A model generated the notes under the pieces. That model worked only from the letters and a program-made list of their open reading frames with translations, was not told the DNA's origin and ran no database searches. The position numbers and the translations under genes were made by a program. Positions 1-9,230 of a stretch of DNA of 36,172 bases are shown one piece after another (the first letter of the stretch is position 1; each line of letters opens with the position of its first letter). Source of the DNA: Verrucomicrobiota bacterium (GTDB lineage Bacteria; Verrucomicrobiota; Verrucomicrobiia; Methylacidiphilales; Verrucolacustridaceae); the NCBI GenBank assembly GCA_009927835.1, contig RFMG01000161.1:1-36172 (forward strand), given 5' to 3'.

Positions 1-1333
1 TCAGCGGCAAACCCTCCGCCTTGAGTTTTTGAACCTCCCCAACGTGTTGCCGTATGAAGTAACTCCGGCTTTGCTGGTCGCCACGCAGCAAACAGGGGTC
101 GGAACTTTGGCAACGCCGCTCTGCCATCCCGTTTTCCGCGATCAGGATGGGAAGATCCGGGTACTCGGTGGCATAGCGCTCCACAAAAAAACGCAACCCC
201 CGGGGGAGGGCCTTCCAATCCCACCACTTCGTGGTCAGGCTCTGCGTCAACCACTCCCGTAAACCGACCCGACCCAGGCGAAGATCGGAGAAGGTGGGAA
301 GGCGCACCGCATTACCAACGAACGGGTCGTAGTAGTCGAAGGATATGAAATCCACCACCGGCTCCTCCCTTCGTTCCCTCACCAACGGAACAAGCCGGGA
401 AAACGTGCTTTCATGCAGAAACTTCCGGCTCAGACCGTGCTGAATCTGCTTGAGAAACTCCCCGATTGCCTCCGAAAAAAGGCCGTGGTGGGGGAAATCC
501 ATGGCCCTGTACGCACGGGTAAATTCCCGGTACCGGTCGGTCAGAAATGCGAGGATCGGCTCTCCCCCCTCCGTTTGTCGCGCCGCCTCCAACACATCGA
601 CAAGCATCTTATCCATCCAGTACAGGTCACTGGCAAAGGTGTTGAAACTGAGCCTCGGAAATCCCCAATCCGGATGCAGCGAATACAGATCGTGGATTTC
701 CCTTCGAACCCGAACATGCGCCTCCAGCATCGTCTGCAAGGCACACAAAGCCGCCGCCCACCATGCTCTCCTCCCCGCTGGGAATGCGCCCACATTATAG
801 GTGCAGGCCGCCAACATGTTCGGTTCGTTCATGGTGATGAACCATGTGGGCGGCGCGACTCCCCGTTCGGTGAGCTTCCGGTTCAGAACCTCCCAGAGTT
901 TTCTTTCAAATTGGCTGAATATGAGCGGGGTTCTTTCGTCCAACCAAGGATCGGTTCCCAACCATTTTGGGGTCGTGAAATGACAAAGGGTGATTAACGG
1001 TTCCAGGTGCCGCTTTCGGAGCGCCGCGATCATGTCCACATAGCGGTTCAGTGCCGCCTCCTGGAACACAGCCGGTTCAGGGTCAGGCTGGACTCTCGTC
1101 CAGTCCACCCCCAGGCGATACCCCGTCAACCCCATCATTTCCGCACGGTCGAAATCCTCCTCGTAGCGGTTCCAGAAGTCGACCGACCGACCGGAACGGG
1201 AAACTTTTCCCGACCTCTCCCACTCCGCCCAGTTATTTTGCGGCTCCCCTTCCCCATTGTATCCCCCCTCATGTTGGTAGGGACACGAGGACACCCCCCA
1301 GAGAAACTTCTCCGACCTCCAATCGTTTTTCAT
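1..1333 (-). CDS. Glycoside hydrolase family 1 (beta-glucosidase-like), C-terminus cut by the window edge
   Basis: Manual reverse-strand translation from ATG at 1333 gives an open frame to base 1: MKNDWRSEKFLWGVSSCPYQHEGGYNGEGEPQNNWAEWE...GYRLGVDWTRVQPDP...LCHFTTPKWL...WFITMNEPN...LPILIAENGMAERR. The NEP acid/base and ENG nucleophile motifs of GH1 are present. Absent from the ORF track because no stop lies in the window. Confidence 0.88.
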   Translation of the reverse strand, partial: MKNDWRSEKFLWGVSSCPYQHEGGYNGEGEPQNNWAEWERSGKVSRSGRSVDFWNRYEEDFDRAEMMGLTGYRLGVDWTRVQPDPEPAVFQEAALNRYVDMIAALRKRHLEPLITLCHFTTPKWLGTDPWLDERTPLIFSQFERKLWEVLNRKLTERGVAPPTWFITMNEPNMLAACTYNVGAFPAGRRAWWAAALCALQTMLEAHVRVRREIHDLYSLHPDWGFPRLSFNTFASDLYWMDKMLVDVLEAARQTEGGEPILAFLTDRYREFTRAYRAMDFPHHGLFSEAIGEFLKQIQHGLSRKFLHESTFSRLVPLVRERREEPVVDFISFDYYDPFVGNAVRLPTFSDLRLGRVGLREWLTQSLTTKWWDWKALPRGLRFFVERYATEYPDLPILIAENGMAERRCQSSDPCLLRGDQQSRSYFIRQHVGEVQKLKAEGLPL

Positions 1334-2529
1334 CGCTTCCGAACCTGCTCTGCCATCTCCTCCTGTTGGTCGTTGTTCACCTCGACCGGAACGGGGTCCG
1401 ATTCGGCCAAAAGGGTCCGAACCACCGTCTCAGCCGCCTTGGGACGCCCCATTCTTTGCGCCGATACCCTCATTCTCTTCAGCCGTTCGGGATCCGAGAG
1501 CAAACCACCCACCTTGTATCCCAACGTCATGATCTCATTGCATTTGATCGCCACCCCATTTTCCAATAGTTGGTCGCTGTTTCTCTCCTCCTGCCCCGGG
1601 ATGGGGTCATAAATGGCCATCGGCAGATGACAAACCATCGCCTCGGCCGAGGTCATGCCTCCCGGCTTGCTGATGAGAAGATCCGCGGCAGCCATCCACT
1701 CCGACATGTTCTCCACATACCCCTGCACCCGGAAGTCCACTTCCCCCGCATCCGTTCGGGCCACCTCCTGCTCCACCAAGGCTTTTGCATCGGGATTTTT
1801 TCCGCAAATCACCACGACCTGGGTCTTGCGATTCAGTTGCCGCAACGACTTCACCACCTGTTCGGCAGGGTTCACCCCCAACGCCCCGGCCGAAACCAGA
1901 ACGACGGGGCAGTCAACCGCCAGACCCAGTCTTTTCCGAAGAGCCAATGGATCCAGTGAGGGGCCGAACGTGGGATCCACGGGGATGCCGCTCACGGTGA
2001 CGCGATCGGCCGGGAGACCCAGCATGGTCAAATAGGCCTTCGTCTCGTCCAGCGCCACAAAGTACCTGTGAAACGCCCGTGATAGCCACATTGCATGGAA
2101 ATCATAATCGGTCACCACGATGGAGAGTTTGGCGCGAATCGTCTTCTGGGTGATCAGATGGGAGATGATTTCCGCGGGCATGAAGTGGGTGCACACGGTG
2201 ATGTCGGGCTGAAGCTGGGCAATCAGACGCACGAGGGGGCGGGTGTTGAGGCGATCCAAAAGAAGCCTCATCTTGTCGGTTTTCCAAGGCTCGTCGCTCT
2301 TGTCATACCACCACCCCAGCAGGGTGGGAGCGTCCTGAACAAGCGTCAGGTAAAGTTTGGAATAGAAATCCCGGAAGAGTTTGTTCGTGAAGGCCAAGGC
2401 ATCCACATTCACCACCTCCCCGATCCCGGGGGTGGCGCGGCATACGGATTCGATCGCGGCCGCCGCCCGAAGATGTCCGGTTCCCGCACTCGCGGATAAA
2501 ATAAGAACTTTTTTGGGACGATTCACCAT
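1330..2529 (-). CDS. Glycosyltransferase, MGDG synthase / diacylglycerol glucosyltransferase-like (GT28, MurG-like fold)
   Basis: 399 aa; N-terminus KKVLILSASAGTGHLRAAAAIE typical of MGDG synthase/UgtP-like proteins; C-terminal DLLISKPGGMTSAEAMVCHLPMAIYDPIPGQEERN donor-binding motif. Overlaps the GH1 start by ATGA. Confidence 0.88.
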   Translation of the reverse strand: MVNRPKKVLILSASAGTGHLRAAAAIESVCRATPGIGEVVNVDALAFTNKLFRDFYSKLYLTLVQDAPTLLGWWYDKSDEPWKTDKMRLLLDRLNTRPLVRLIAQLQPDITVCTHFMPAEIISHLITQKTIRAKLSIVVTDYDFHAMWLSRAFHRYFVALDETKAYLTMLGLPADRVTVSGIPVDPTFGPSLDPLALRKRLGLAVDCPVVLVSAGALGVNPAEQVVKSLRQLNRKTQVVVICGKNPDAKALVEQEVARTDAGEVDFRVQGYVENMSEWMAAADLLISKPGGMTSAEAMVCHLPMAIYDPIPGQEERNSDQLLENGVAIKCNEIMTLGYKVGGLLSDPERLKRMRVSAQRMGRPKAAETVVRTLLAESDPVPVEVNNDQQEEMAEQVRKR

Positions 2530-2565
2530 TCTTCAGCCTACCCGACGAAACACACCGAGGAATCC

Positions 2566-5076
2566 CTAAAAAGAGTTCCCTCGCTCCGCGAATAGGTCGG
2601 GTTGCAGTTTCGGACTTTTTCCCTGCTTGGGATTCTTGGGCTTGATTCGGGCCGGTTTGCCGGAAGCGTCGGTCTCCCCCTCCTCCAATCCCTTCAATAT
2701 TTCACCCGCTCGATTCAGGACCGTTTCGGGCAGGCCGGCCAACCGGGCCACCTGAATCCCATAACTGCGGTCCGCTTCCCCCTCCACGATCCTGCGCAAA
2801 AAGACCACCCGGTCTTTCTCCTCCCGAACGTCGACACGGTAGTTCCTCACCCCCTTTCGTGTCAGCGCGAGCTCGGCCAGCTCATGGTAATGGGTGGCGA
2901 ACAGGGTCTTCGCCTTGACCTCGTCATGAAGGTGCTCCCCCACCGCCCATGCGATGCTGAGTCCGTCCAAGGTGCTCGTCCCGCGACCGATCTCATCCAA
3001 AATCACCAAACTATCCTCCGTGGCGTGATGCAGAATCATGGCTGTTTCGTTCATCTCCACCAAAAAAGTGCTCTGCCCCCTGGCCAAATCATCTCCGGCA
3101 CCAATTCTTGTAAAGATCCGGTCCAGGATCGGCAGTTCGGCCGACGCGGCCGGCACGAAGGAGCCGATTTGTGCCAGGAGACAGATGAGGGCTGCCTGCC
3201 TCAAATACGTGCTTTTTCCGGCCATATTGGGACCGGTCAGGATCATCAGCGTTCCCTGTTCTCCCCCGATCCACAGGTCATTCGGAACAAACGGATCCGC
3301 CCCCCCCGCCAGCAACTGCTCCACGACCGGATGCCTCCCTGCCACAATGTGGAGACAACGATCCTCCCTCATGGTGGGGCGCACATATCCCCATCGGCGT
3401 GCGGTCGTTGCCAGCCCGGCCAAAGCATCCAAAGTCCCCAGGGCCGAGGCGGTTTTCTGCAGGGACTCACTCCGTGAGAGAACCGACTCCCGAAGTTGTC
3501 CGAAGAGTTCCAACTCCCGCGCAGTCGACTTCTCCTCCGCACCCAGGATTTTTGACTCCATCTCCTTGAGTTCGGGTGTCACATATCTCTCGGCCTGGGC
3601 CAGGGTTTGCTTTCTCTGATACTCCTTGGGCACCTGATCCAGGTGGGTCTTGGTGACTTCGATCCCGTATCCGCTGATGTTATTAAAGCGGATCTTCAGG
3701 CTTTTGATTCCGGTCCTTTCGATCTCTTTAGCCTGGAGTTCCGCAATCCATGATCTCCCCTCGCGCATGGCCGTGCGGTGCGAGTCGAGAATCTTGTCAT
3801 ACCCATCACGTATCATCCCTCCCTCCCGAAGGGACGCAGGGGGATCATCTGCCACGGCACGACTCAGCTCCTGGGCCAAGGATTCCTGCAAATCGATTGA
3901 TTCACTGATCCTTCGATTCAGTTTTCCCGCCAACGCCAGTCCCTTGCTTTGGATGACGGGAAGGACGTTGAGGGTCGTTCGCAACGCCAAAAGATCCCTT
4001 GCCGTGCCCGAACCCCCAGCCAAACGCCCGACAAGTCGGCCCAGATCCCTTACTTCCAAGAGAGTCTCCCGAAAATCGTCCATCGCCCCCACATCATCCA
4101 GAAAGCCAGCCACGGCATCATGCCGCTCCTCCACCTCGGTTCTGTTCCGCAAAGGTCTCAGCAGCCAGGAACGCAGCTCCCGGCCTCCCATCGCGGTCTG
4201 GGTCTGGTCGATCGCCCGCAGCAGGCTTGTCGAGACCCCGGGCGAAGCCGAATCAAAGATCTCCAGATTCCTTTGGGTTGCCGAATCAACCTGCAGATAT
4301 CCCTCGGACAGGAGAGGCTTGGGGACCTGCCAGTGTCGCATCCCCCCTTTCAGGGTTTCCCTGACATAACGCACCAAGGCGCCGCCCGCACCCACTGCCG
4401 GACCCATTCCCCTGCAGCCGAAGCCATCCAGGCTCTGGACGCGGTAGTGCTCACACAGCACCGTTCGTCCGGCATCCTCCTCCAACGACCATTCGGGAAT
4501 CCGGGTTACCGTTGTTCGGGCATCCATCCACGCAGGAATCTCTGTCTCCTCCTCCGAAACCAGAATCTCCGCAGGATGGGTTTTTTTAATCTCATCTTTG
4601 CACGCGACCTCATCCCTCGGCTCCGACAACCGAAACTCCCCCGTGCTTGCGTCCAACAAGGCAAAGCCCCAAGGCCTTTTTTTCCCGTCCCCCCGACGGA
4701 CCGCCCCAAGCCATCGGGGCAATTTGGGGTCGGTCAACTCCAGCCCCGTGGCACACCCCGGACTTAGGATCTTGGTGATCGCCCGATCCACCATCTGCCC
4801 GCTTTTGGCCTCCCCCATCTGGTCACACAGCGCAACTCTTCGCCCTGCGGCCAGCACCTTGGCGATGTACCCCTCCGCCGCATGGTACGGCAACCCACAC
4901 ATGGGGATACCATTCCTCTTGGTGAGGGTAAGGTTCAGCAAACGAGACCCCTCATCCGCATCTTCAAAAAACAGCTCATAAAAGTCCCCCAGGCGGAAGA
5001 AGAGGAATGTGTCCTTGGGAACCTGCGCGCGAAGCCCACGGTACTGGCGCATCATCGGGGTGGATCCATCGGACAT
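2566..5076 (-). CDS. mutS: DNA mismatch repair protein MutS
   Basis: MSDGSTPMMRQYRGLRAQ...LFFRLGDFYELFFEDA N-terminus; Walker A TGPNMAGKSTYLRQAALI; DEIGRGTSTLDGLSIAWA; ATHYHEL. The ORF track extends to 5118, but MSDGSTPMMRQY at 5076 matches family starts better. Confidence 0.97.
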   Translation of the reverse strand: MSDGSTPMMRQYRGLRAQVPKDTFLFFRLGDFYELFFEDADEGSRLLNLTLTKRNGIPMCGLPYHAAEGYIAKVLAAGRRVALCDQMGEAKSGQMVDRAITKILSPGCATGLELTDPKLPRWLGAVRRGDGKKRPWGFALLDASTGEFRLSEPRDEVACKDEIKKTHPAEILVSEEETEIPAWMDARTTVTRIPEWSLEEDAGRTVLCEHYRVQSLDGFGCRGMGPAVGAGGALVRYVRETLKGGMRHWQVPKPLLSEGYLQVDSATQRNLEIFDSASPGVSTSLLRAIDQTQTAMGGRELRSWLLRPLRNRTEVEERHDAVAGFLDDVGAMDDFRETLLEVRDLGRLVGRLAGGSGTARDLLALRTTLNVLPVIQSKGLALAGKLNRRISESIDLQESLAQELSRAVADDPPASLREGGMIRDGYDKILDSHRTAMREGRSWIAELQAKEIERTGIKSLKIRFNNISGYGIEVTKTHLDQVPKEYQRKQTLAQAERYVTPELKEMESKILGAEEKSTARELELFGQLRESVLSRSESLQKTASALGTLDALAGLATTARRWGYVRPTMREDRCLHIVAGRHPVVEQLLAGGADPFVPNDLWIGGEQGTLMILTGPNMAGKSTYLRQAALICLLAQIGSFVPAASAELPILDRIFTRIGAGDDLARGQSTFLVEMNETAMILHHATEDSLVILDEIGRGTSTLDGLSIAWAVGEHLHDEVKAKTLFATHYHELAELALTRKGVRNYRVDVREEKDRVVFLRRIVEGEADRSYGIQVARLAGLPETVLNRAGEILKGLEEGETDASGKPARIKPKNPKQGKSPKLQPDLFAERGNSF

Positions 5077-5162
5077 TCCTCCTTTTTCCCTGACTCGTCC
5101 TCCCAGCTCAATCCACAAGGATGCAAGCTGTGCATAGTGTGGAAAACTTATAAACTCGGTTT

Positions 5163-6311
5163 GTGCGCGTCATCATCACGGGTCTGGTCGGGCAATATCC
5201 CTTTGGGGGAGTGATCTGGGACTACCTCCAATACCTGCTCGGCTTCCGTTCCCTGGGCCACCAGGTCCTCTATTTGGAGGACTCCGGCGCATGGCCTTAC
5301 GATCCCGAGGCCGGAACAATCACATCGGACTGCTCCTTCGCGCTCCAATCCCTGGAAAAAATCTTCCACGATTTCGACCTCGATCATGCCTGGGTTTACC
5401 GGAACGGTGCCGATGGAAAGTTTTACGGAGCCGGGGAAACGGTAGCCCGCGAGTGGCTCCGCCACGGGGACCTGTTGGTCAACGTCTCCAGTGCGGGTTG
5501 GCTGCGGGATTACGACCTCCGCGTGGGACACAAAATGTTTATCGATGGGGATCCCATGTTTTGCCAAATCGGTCTCCTGGATGGATCGAACCCGCTCTAC
5601 GCAGGTCGGCTGCGCAACCACGACAGCCACTTCACTTTCGGACTTTCCGTGGGGCAACCCGGTTGTCCCGTTCCCTTGGACGGGATCACCTGGCACCCCA
5701 CCGTTCAGCCGATTGCCATCGATCAGTGGCCTGTCACGCCGGTCTCAGCCGATGCACCTTGGACTACGGTGATGAACTGGTCCAGTTATCAGCCCAAGGT
5801 CTGGGAGGGACGAACCTACGGGCAGAAGAGCCTGGAGTTTCATCAATTTCGGGATTTGCCATCCAGGACGAACGCTCCTCTTCGGCTGGCCATGGGGCTC
5901 GGCGTGGACGGACAACGCCCCGCCCAAGAGTTGCGTCAACTCGGCTGGGACCTGGTCGAACCCCAAGAGGTCGTTCCGGATCACAGATCCTACCGCTCTT
6001 TTCTCACCTCCTCACGCGGGGAGTGGAGTGTTGCCAAACACGGATACGTGGAGGCAAAGACCGGTTGGTTTAGCTGCCGGACGGCTTGTTACCTCGCGGC
6101 TGGCCGACCGGCGGTTGTTCAGGATACAGGCTGGAGTCGTCATCTTCCTTCCACGCGGGGGGTTCTCTCCTTCACCACCCTCCAAGAGTCGGCAGAACGC
6201 CTGGCCGAGGCGAACCGCGACTACTCAGAACACTCCAAAGCCGCTCGGGAAATTGCCCTTGAGTTTTTTGATGCAAAGAAAGTATGCCGTGAGCTGCTGA
6301 ACAAGGTCTGA
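5163..6311 (+). CDS. Glycosyltransferase-like protein (GT4/GT-B-like)
   Basis: GTG start; MRVIITGLVGQYPFGGVIWDYLQYLLGFRSLGHQVLYLEDSGAWPYDP; C-terminal TGWFSCRTACYLAAGRPAVVQDTGWSRHLPSTRGVLSFTTLQES resembles a GT-B C-terminal domain. Confidence 0.7.
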   Translation: MRVIITGLVGQYPFGGVIWDYLQYLLGFRSLGHQVLYLEDSGAWPYDPEAGTITSDCSFALQSLEKIFHDFDLDHAWVYRNGADGKFYGAGETVAREWLRHGDLLVNVSSAGWLRDYDLRVGHKMFIDGDPMFCQIGLLDGSNPLYAGRLRNHDSHFTFGLSVGQPGCPVPLDGITWHPTVQPIAIDQWPVTPVSADAPWTTVMNWSSYQPKVWEGRTYGQKSLEFHQFRDLPSRTNAPLRLAMGLGVDGQRPAQELRQLGWDLVEPQEVVPDHRSYRSFLTSSRGEWSVAKHGYVEAKTGWFSCRTACYLAAGRPAVVQDTGWSRHLPSTRGVLSFTTLQESAERLAEANRDYSEHSKAAREIALEFFDAKKVCRELLNKV

Positions 6312-6336
6312 CCCAGGTGAAGGTCGCCTCTCCAAT

Positions 6337-6480
6337 TCAGCGTTTCCAGGCAAAATACAAAACCAGGAAGAGGAAGAACCAAAAAAGCAAGCTGATGCCG
6401 ATTGAAATCAGCAGGACCAAAGTACGGTTCTTCACCGGTTTCCCCTGCGCCTCTTGATCCTGTGGGGAGAATCTTATCAT
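6337..6480 (-). CDS. Small single-pass membrane protein (47 aa), unknown function
   Basis: Manual translation MIRFSPQDQEAQGKPVKNRTLVLLISIGISLLFWFFLFLVLYFAWKR*; one strong TM helix; ATG overlaps the TGA of the upstream LuxR-type gene (ATGA). Confidence 0.6.
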   Translation of the reverse strand: MIRFSPQDQEAQGKPVKNRTLVLLISIGISLLFWFFLFLVLYFAWKR

Positions 6481-7115
6481 GGGGATCCGACCCCATTCCC
6501 CATGGCCCATGGTAGTTGGGTGGCACGGACAATTTTCAATTTTTGATAAATCGCTTTTCTCTGGTTTTTGATCGTCCCCTCGGTTGTGCCCAGTTTTTTG
6601 GCCACCTGTTGAGCGGAGCTCCCGCGTACCAACATCTGGGCGACCTGCATTTCCCGCGGGCTCAGATGCTGGAGACCGTGTTTCGAGTCCTGGGTCTCAA
6701 GGGCAAGATTCACCGTGGGGGTCGCACTCGACCTGCCCTCGAGCACTTGATGGATGCAGTGCAACCACTCCTCGGGACTATCCCGGAAATCGAGAAGACC
6801 TTTCGCGCCCCGCTCTTTCCACCAAACCGCCGTCCGCGGGGTAAAGTTGTCATCAAAAATGATCGGGTCACCTTTGCAGCGCTTGGGCAGGATGGATCCT
6901 TCCGCGGGAGAGATTCGGGTGGATACAAAGACCAACCGGACCGGGGCCTCGGCGGTGCGCAGTTCACTTGGATGCGAGACCCTCAGAAGCCGACAAGGAA
7001 ACCGGGCTTCGAGCCACTCATGAAAAAGGGTCCCAAGAAAACTTCGATCCTCGCAAATGGCGAAATACAAGGCCTCGCCCGAAGCTTCAGGGGGAGATGA
7101 ATTTCCATGTTCCAT
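6477..7115 (-). CDS. LuxR/NarL-type transcriptional regulator with degenerate receiver-like N-terminus
   Basis: C-terminal LSPREMQVAQMLVRGSSAQQVAKKLGTTEGTIKNQRKAIYQKLKI is a LuxR HTH; the N-terminus has receiver-like layout without a clear phosphoacceptor Asp. Confidence 0.82.
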   Translation of the reverse strand: MEHGNSSPPEASGEALYFAICEDRSFLGTLFHEWLEARFPCRLLRVSHPSELRTAEAPVRLVFVSTRISPAEGSILPKRCKGDPIIFDDNFTPRTAVWWKERGAKGLLDFRDSPEEWLHCIHQVLEGRSSATPTVNLALETQDSKHGLQHLSPREMQVAQMLVRGSSAQQVAKKLGTTEGTIKNQRKAIYQKLKIVRATQLPWAMGNGVGSP

Positions 7116-7361
7116 TTTATATCAGGCGATTGCTTTAGGCTTGGATTGCCGAAGGTGTTACTTTCATGCACAGTTTAACGATGTTATTTCGCGAGGAAAC
7201 GGGTGAATCAGATGCTGTTTTTTGGCCATTAGAAGAGTCTGTATGCATCTGTGAATTCTTCCTCAAGTTTGGGATAAGCGGTGCAAATAATGTGACCAGC
7301 GGAACACCCGGCGCCACCCTGCCTAAGCCAAGATAGACAAAAGCCTCGTCTCGCTACCCGA

Positions 7362-9230
7362 ATGACTGCATCAACCAGCACCAAGCTCTCGGCAACAGCG
7401 CAAGGGGTTTTCGTGACCACACTTGCCCAACTTGCCATGGGTGCCTGTTCCCAATGGCTGCATCACGTCTCCCCACACTGGTCATCATCCCTTTGGTTCG
7501 GCTCAGGAGCTGCCCTGGGTTGCGTCCTTTTAGGCGGACCTTGGATGCTCCTGGGGGTCTATCTTGGACTTATCGCATACCATTTCCTCATCACAGGAAC
7601 CCTGCCGGTTTGGATGGCTTTGCTTTTGCCGCTGGCAAACGTCGCGGAGACCTCGTTGGCCTGGTTTCTTCTCACCAAGGTGGCTCGCGGTTTTCAACCG
7701 TGGATGCGAGAACAACGGGATATCGTCATCTTTCTCATCGCAGCCCCTTGGATCCCCGCACTTGTCAGCGCCCTGACCGCACAAATCCTTCTATCCATCC
7801 CTCATATCATCCCCCGCGTAGATTTTCAGGGTGAGTTGATAACGTACGCGCTGGGAAACGCGGGTGGGATCATTCTCATTACCCCCTTGATTCTACTTTG
7901 GCGGGATATACGCAAGTATGACTGGACTTCGCCCCGGGGGCGTCAAATGGTCACCTTTAATCTTTTCACCCTAATCCTGATATCCATGTTTTTCCAGGCC
8001 CCGGCTTTTCGCGCGATACTCATTGCCCTTTTGCTCCCCCAGGTCGTATGGGGCGTATGGATCAATGGACTCAAAGGGGCAACGATTTCGTTTTTTTTAC
8101 TCTCTTTCCTTTTTGTTTCCCTCAAGAACGAACATGAATCGTCCCACTACCAACGATGGTTGAAAAAATATTCGGTTACGGAGAGCGCGGAAAAAGGCCG
8201 CTTCCCATCCCCAGATCTGCCATCCCAGGCTCTCAGGGGAACGCGCAGAACAGAGGAGGTCGGTATCTTGATTCTTTTTTGCATCACCATGTTTCCGCTC
8301 GGCTTGGCGGCGGATACGCTTCGTGCCAAATCTCAGAGAGATAGTTGGGTGATGGATTCGATCGACTCCTCCCTCTGGACCTGGAGTGCCGTTACGGGCT
8401 ACAGGATCGATCAGGGATCTGTTTCTGAGAAGATTTCCAAAAAATACGCCCTCTTTAGCGGCAAGGCGCGAACAGGGCAGATCAAAATTCCGTCCAAGGA
8501 CCCCTCCAAGCCTGCGTACTTATCCCACTGGCGGATTACTCAGGTTTCCGCAACGGGCGAACCGCTCGAGGTGACCGGACTTCTTCACTGCCTTCGTCTT
8601 GAGGAGAGGGCCGAAAAAGCGGAGCACCATGCGGAAATATCCAGGATGGAGGTGGCTACCCTCCGATCCAGGTTCAACCCTCACTTGCTCTTCAACTGCC
8701 TTACTGGCCTGCGCGCCGTCATTCAGCGCAACCCGTCCCACGCACGGGACTTTGTCACACGCCTCGCAAGGTTTCTCAGGACAGCAGTCGACTCCCAACT
8801 CCATCCTCTGATTCCCATCGAGCAGGAGGTGGCTCTTTGCCTTCAATACCTCGAGCTTGAGAACATCCGGGGGAAAAAGATCACCTGCAAAACCAACATT
8901 TCCCGGCACGTCCGCAATAACCACATCCCCCCGATGAGTATCCAGACTTTGGTCGAGAATGCGGTTCAGCACGGGCACTACACCCCAAAACGATCGTTAT
9001 GGATCCGAATCTCGGCCCGAGTACGAGCTGACGGAAAATTGTGCGTGTCGGTCTCCCAACCGGGAAAGCTGAACTCATCCTCTGAAGGAAAAACATCGGC
9101 AGGAATCGCACTCGTCCGACATCACCTGGCTCTTCTTTATCATAGCGAGGGAACGGTTGAGCTCTGTGAAAAACAGAAGGGGGTGGTTACAGCAACCATC
9201 CTCGTGCCCATGGAGCGAGATCCGATATGA
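7362..9230 (+). CDS. Membrane sensor histidine kinase, MASE1-like N-terminus with LytS-type His_kinase/HATPase domains
   Basis: Multi-TM N-terminus (WFGSGAALGCVLLGGPWMLLGVYLGLIAYHF...ALGNAGGIILITPLILLWRD, MASE1-like); LRSRFNPHLLFNCLTGLRAVI H-box; PPMSIQTLVENAVQHG N-box. Confidence 0.88.
   Translation: MTASTSTKLSATAQGVFVTTLAQLAMGACSQWLHHVSPHWSSSLWFGSGAALGCVLLGGPWMLLGVYLGLIAYHFLITGTLPVWMALLLPLANVAETSLAWFLLTKVARGFQPWMREQRDIVIFLIAAPWIPALVSALTAQILLSIPHIIPRVDFQGELITYALGNAGGIILITPLILLWRDIRKYDWTSPRGRQMVTFNLFTLILISMFFQAPAFRAILIALLLPQVVWGVWINGLKGATISFFLLSFLFVSLKNEHESSHYQRWLKKYSVTESAEKGRFPSPDLPSQALRGTRRTEEVGILILFCITMFPLGLAADTLRAKSQRDSWVMDSIDSSLWTWSAVTGYRIDQGSVSEKISKKYALFSGKARTGQIKIPSKDPSKPAYLSHWRITQVSATGEPLEVTGLLHCLRLEERAEKAEHHAEISRMEVATLRSRFNPHLLFNCLTGLRAVIQRNPSHARDFVTRLARFLRTAVDSQLHPLIPIEQEVALCLQYLELENIRGKKITCKTNISRHVRNNHIPPMSIQTLVENAVQHGHYTPKRSLWIRISARVRADGKLCVSVSQPGKLNSSSEGKTSAGIALVRHHLALLYHSEGTVELCEKQKGVVTATILVPMERDPI

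Noticed and set aside
2602-4767. Long + strand ORFs (291, 239 and 272 aa) opposite mutS
   Set aside because: Opposite a complete, motif-rich MutS; no family features.
5140-5163. Possible near-leaderless promoter (TATAAACT just upstream of the GTG start at 5163)
   Set aside because: A single AT-rich hexamer without a convincing -35; cannot be distinguished from chance.
7116-7361. Search for LytTR-type direct repeats or paired operators between the divergent LuxR and LytS genes
   Set aside because: Only one weak ACAGTTTA-like match; no second properly spaced repeat.
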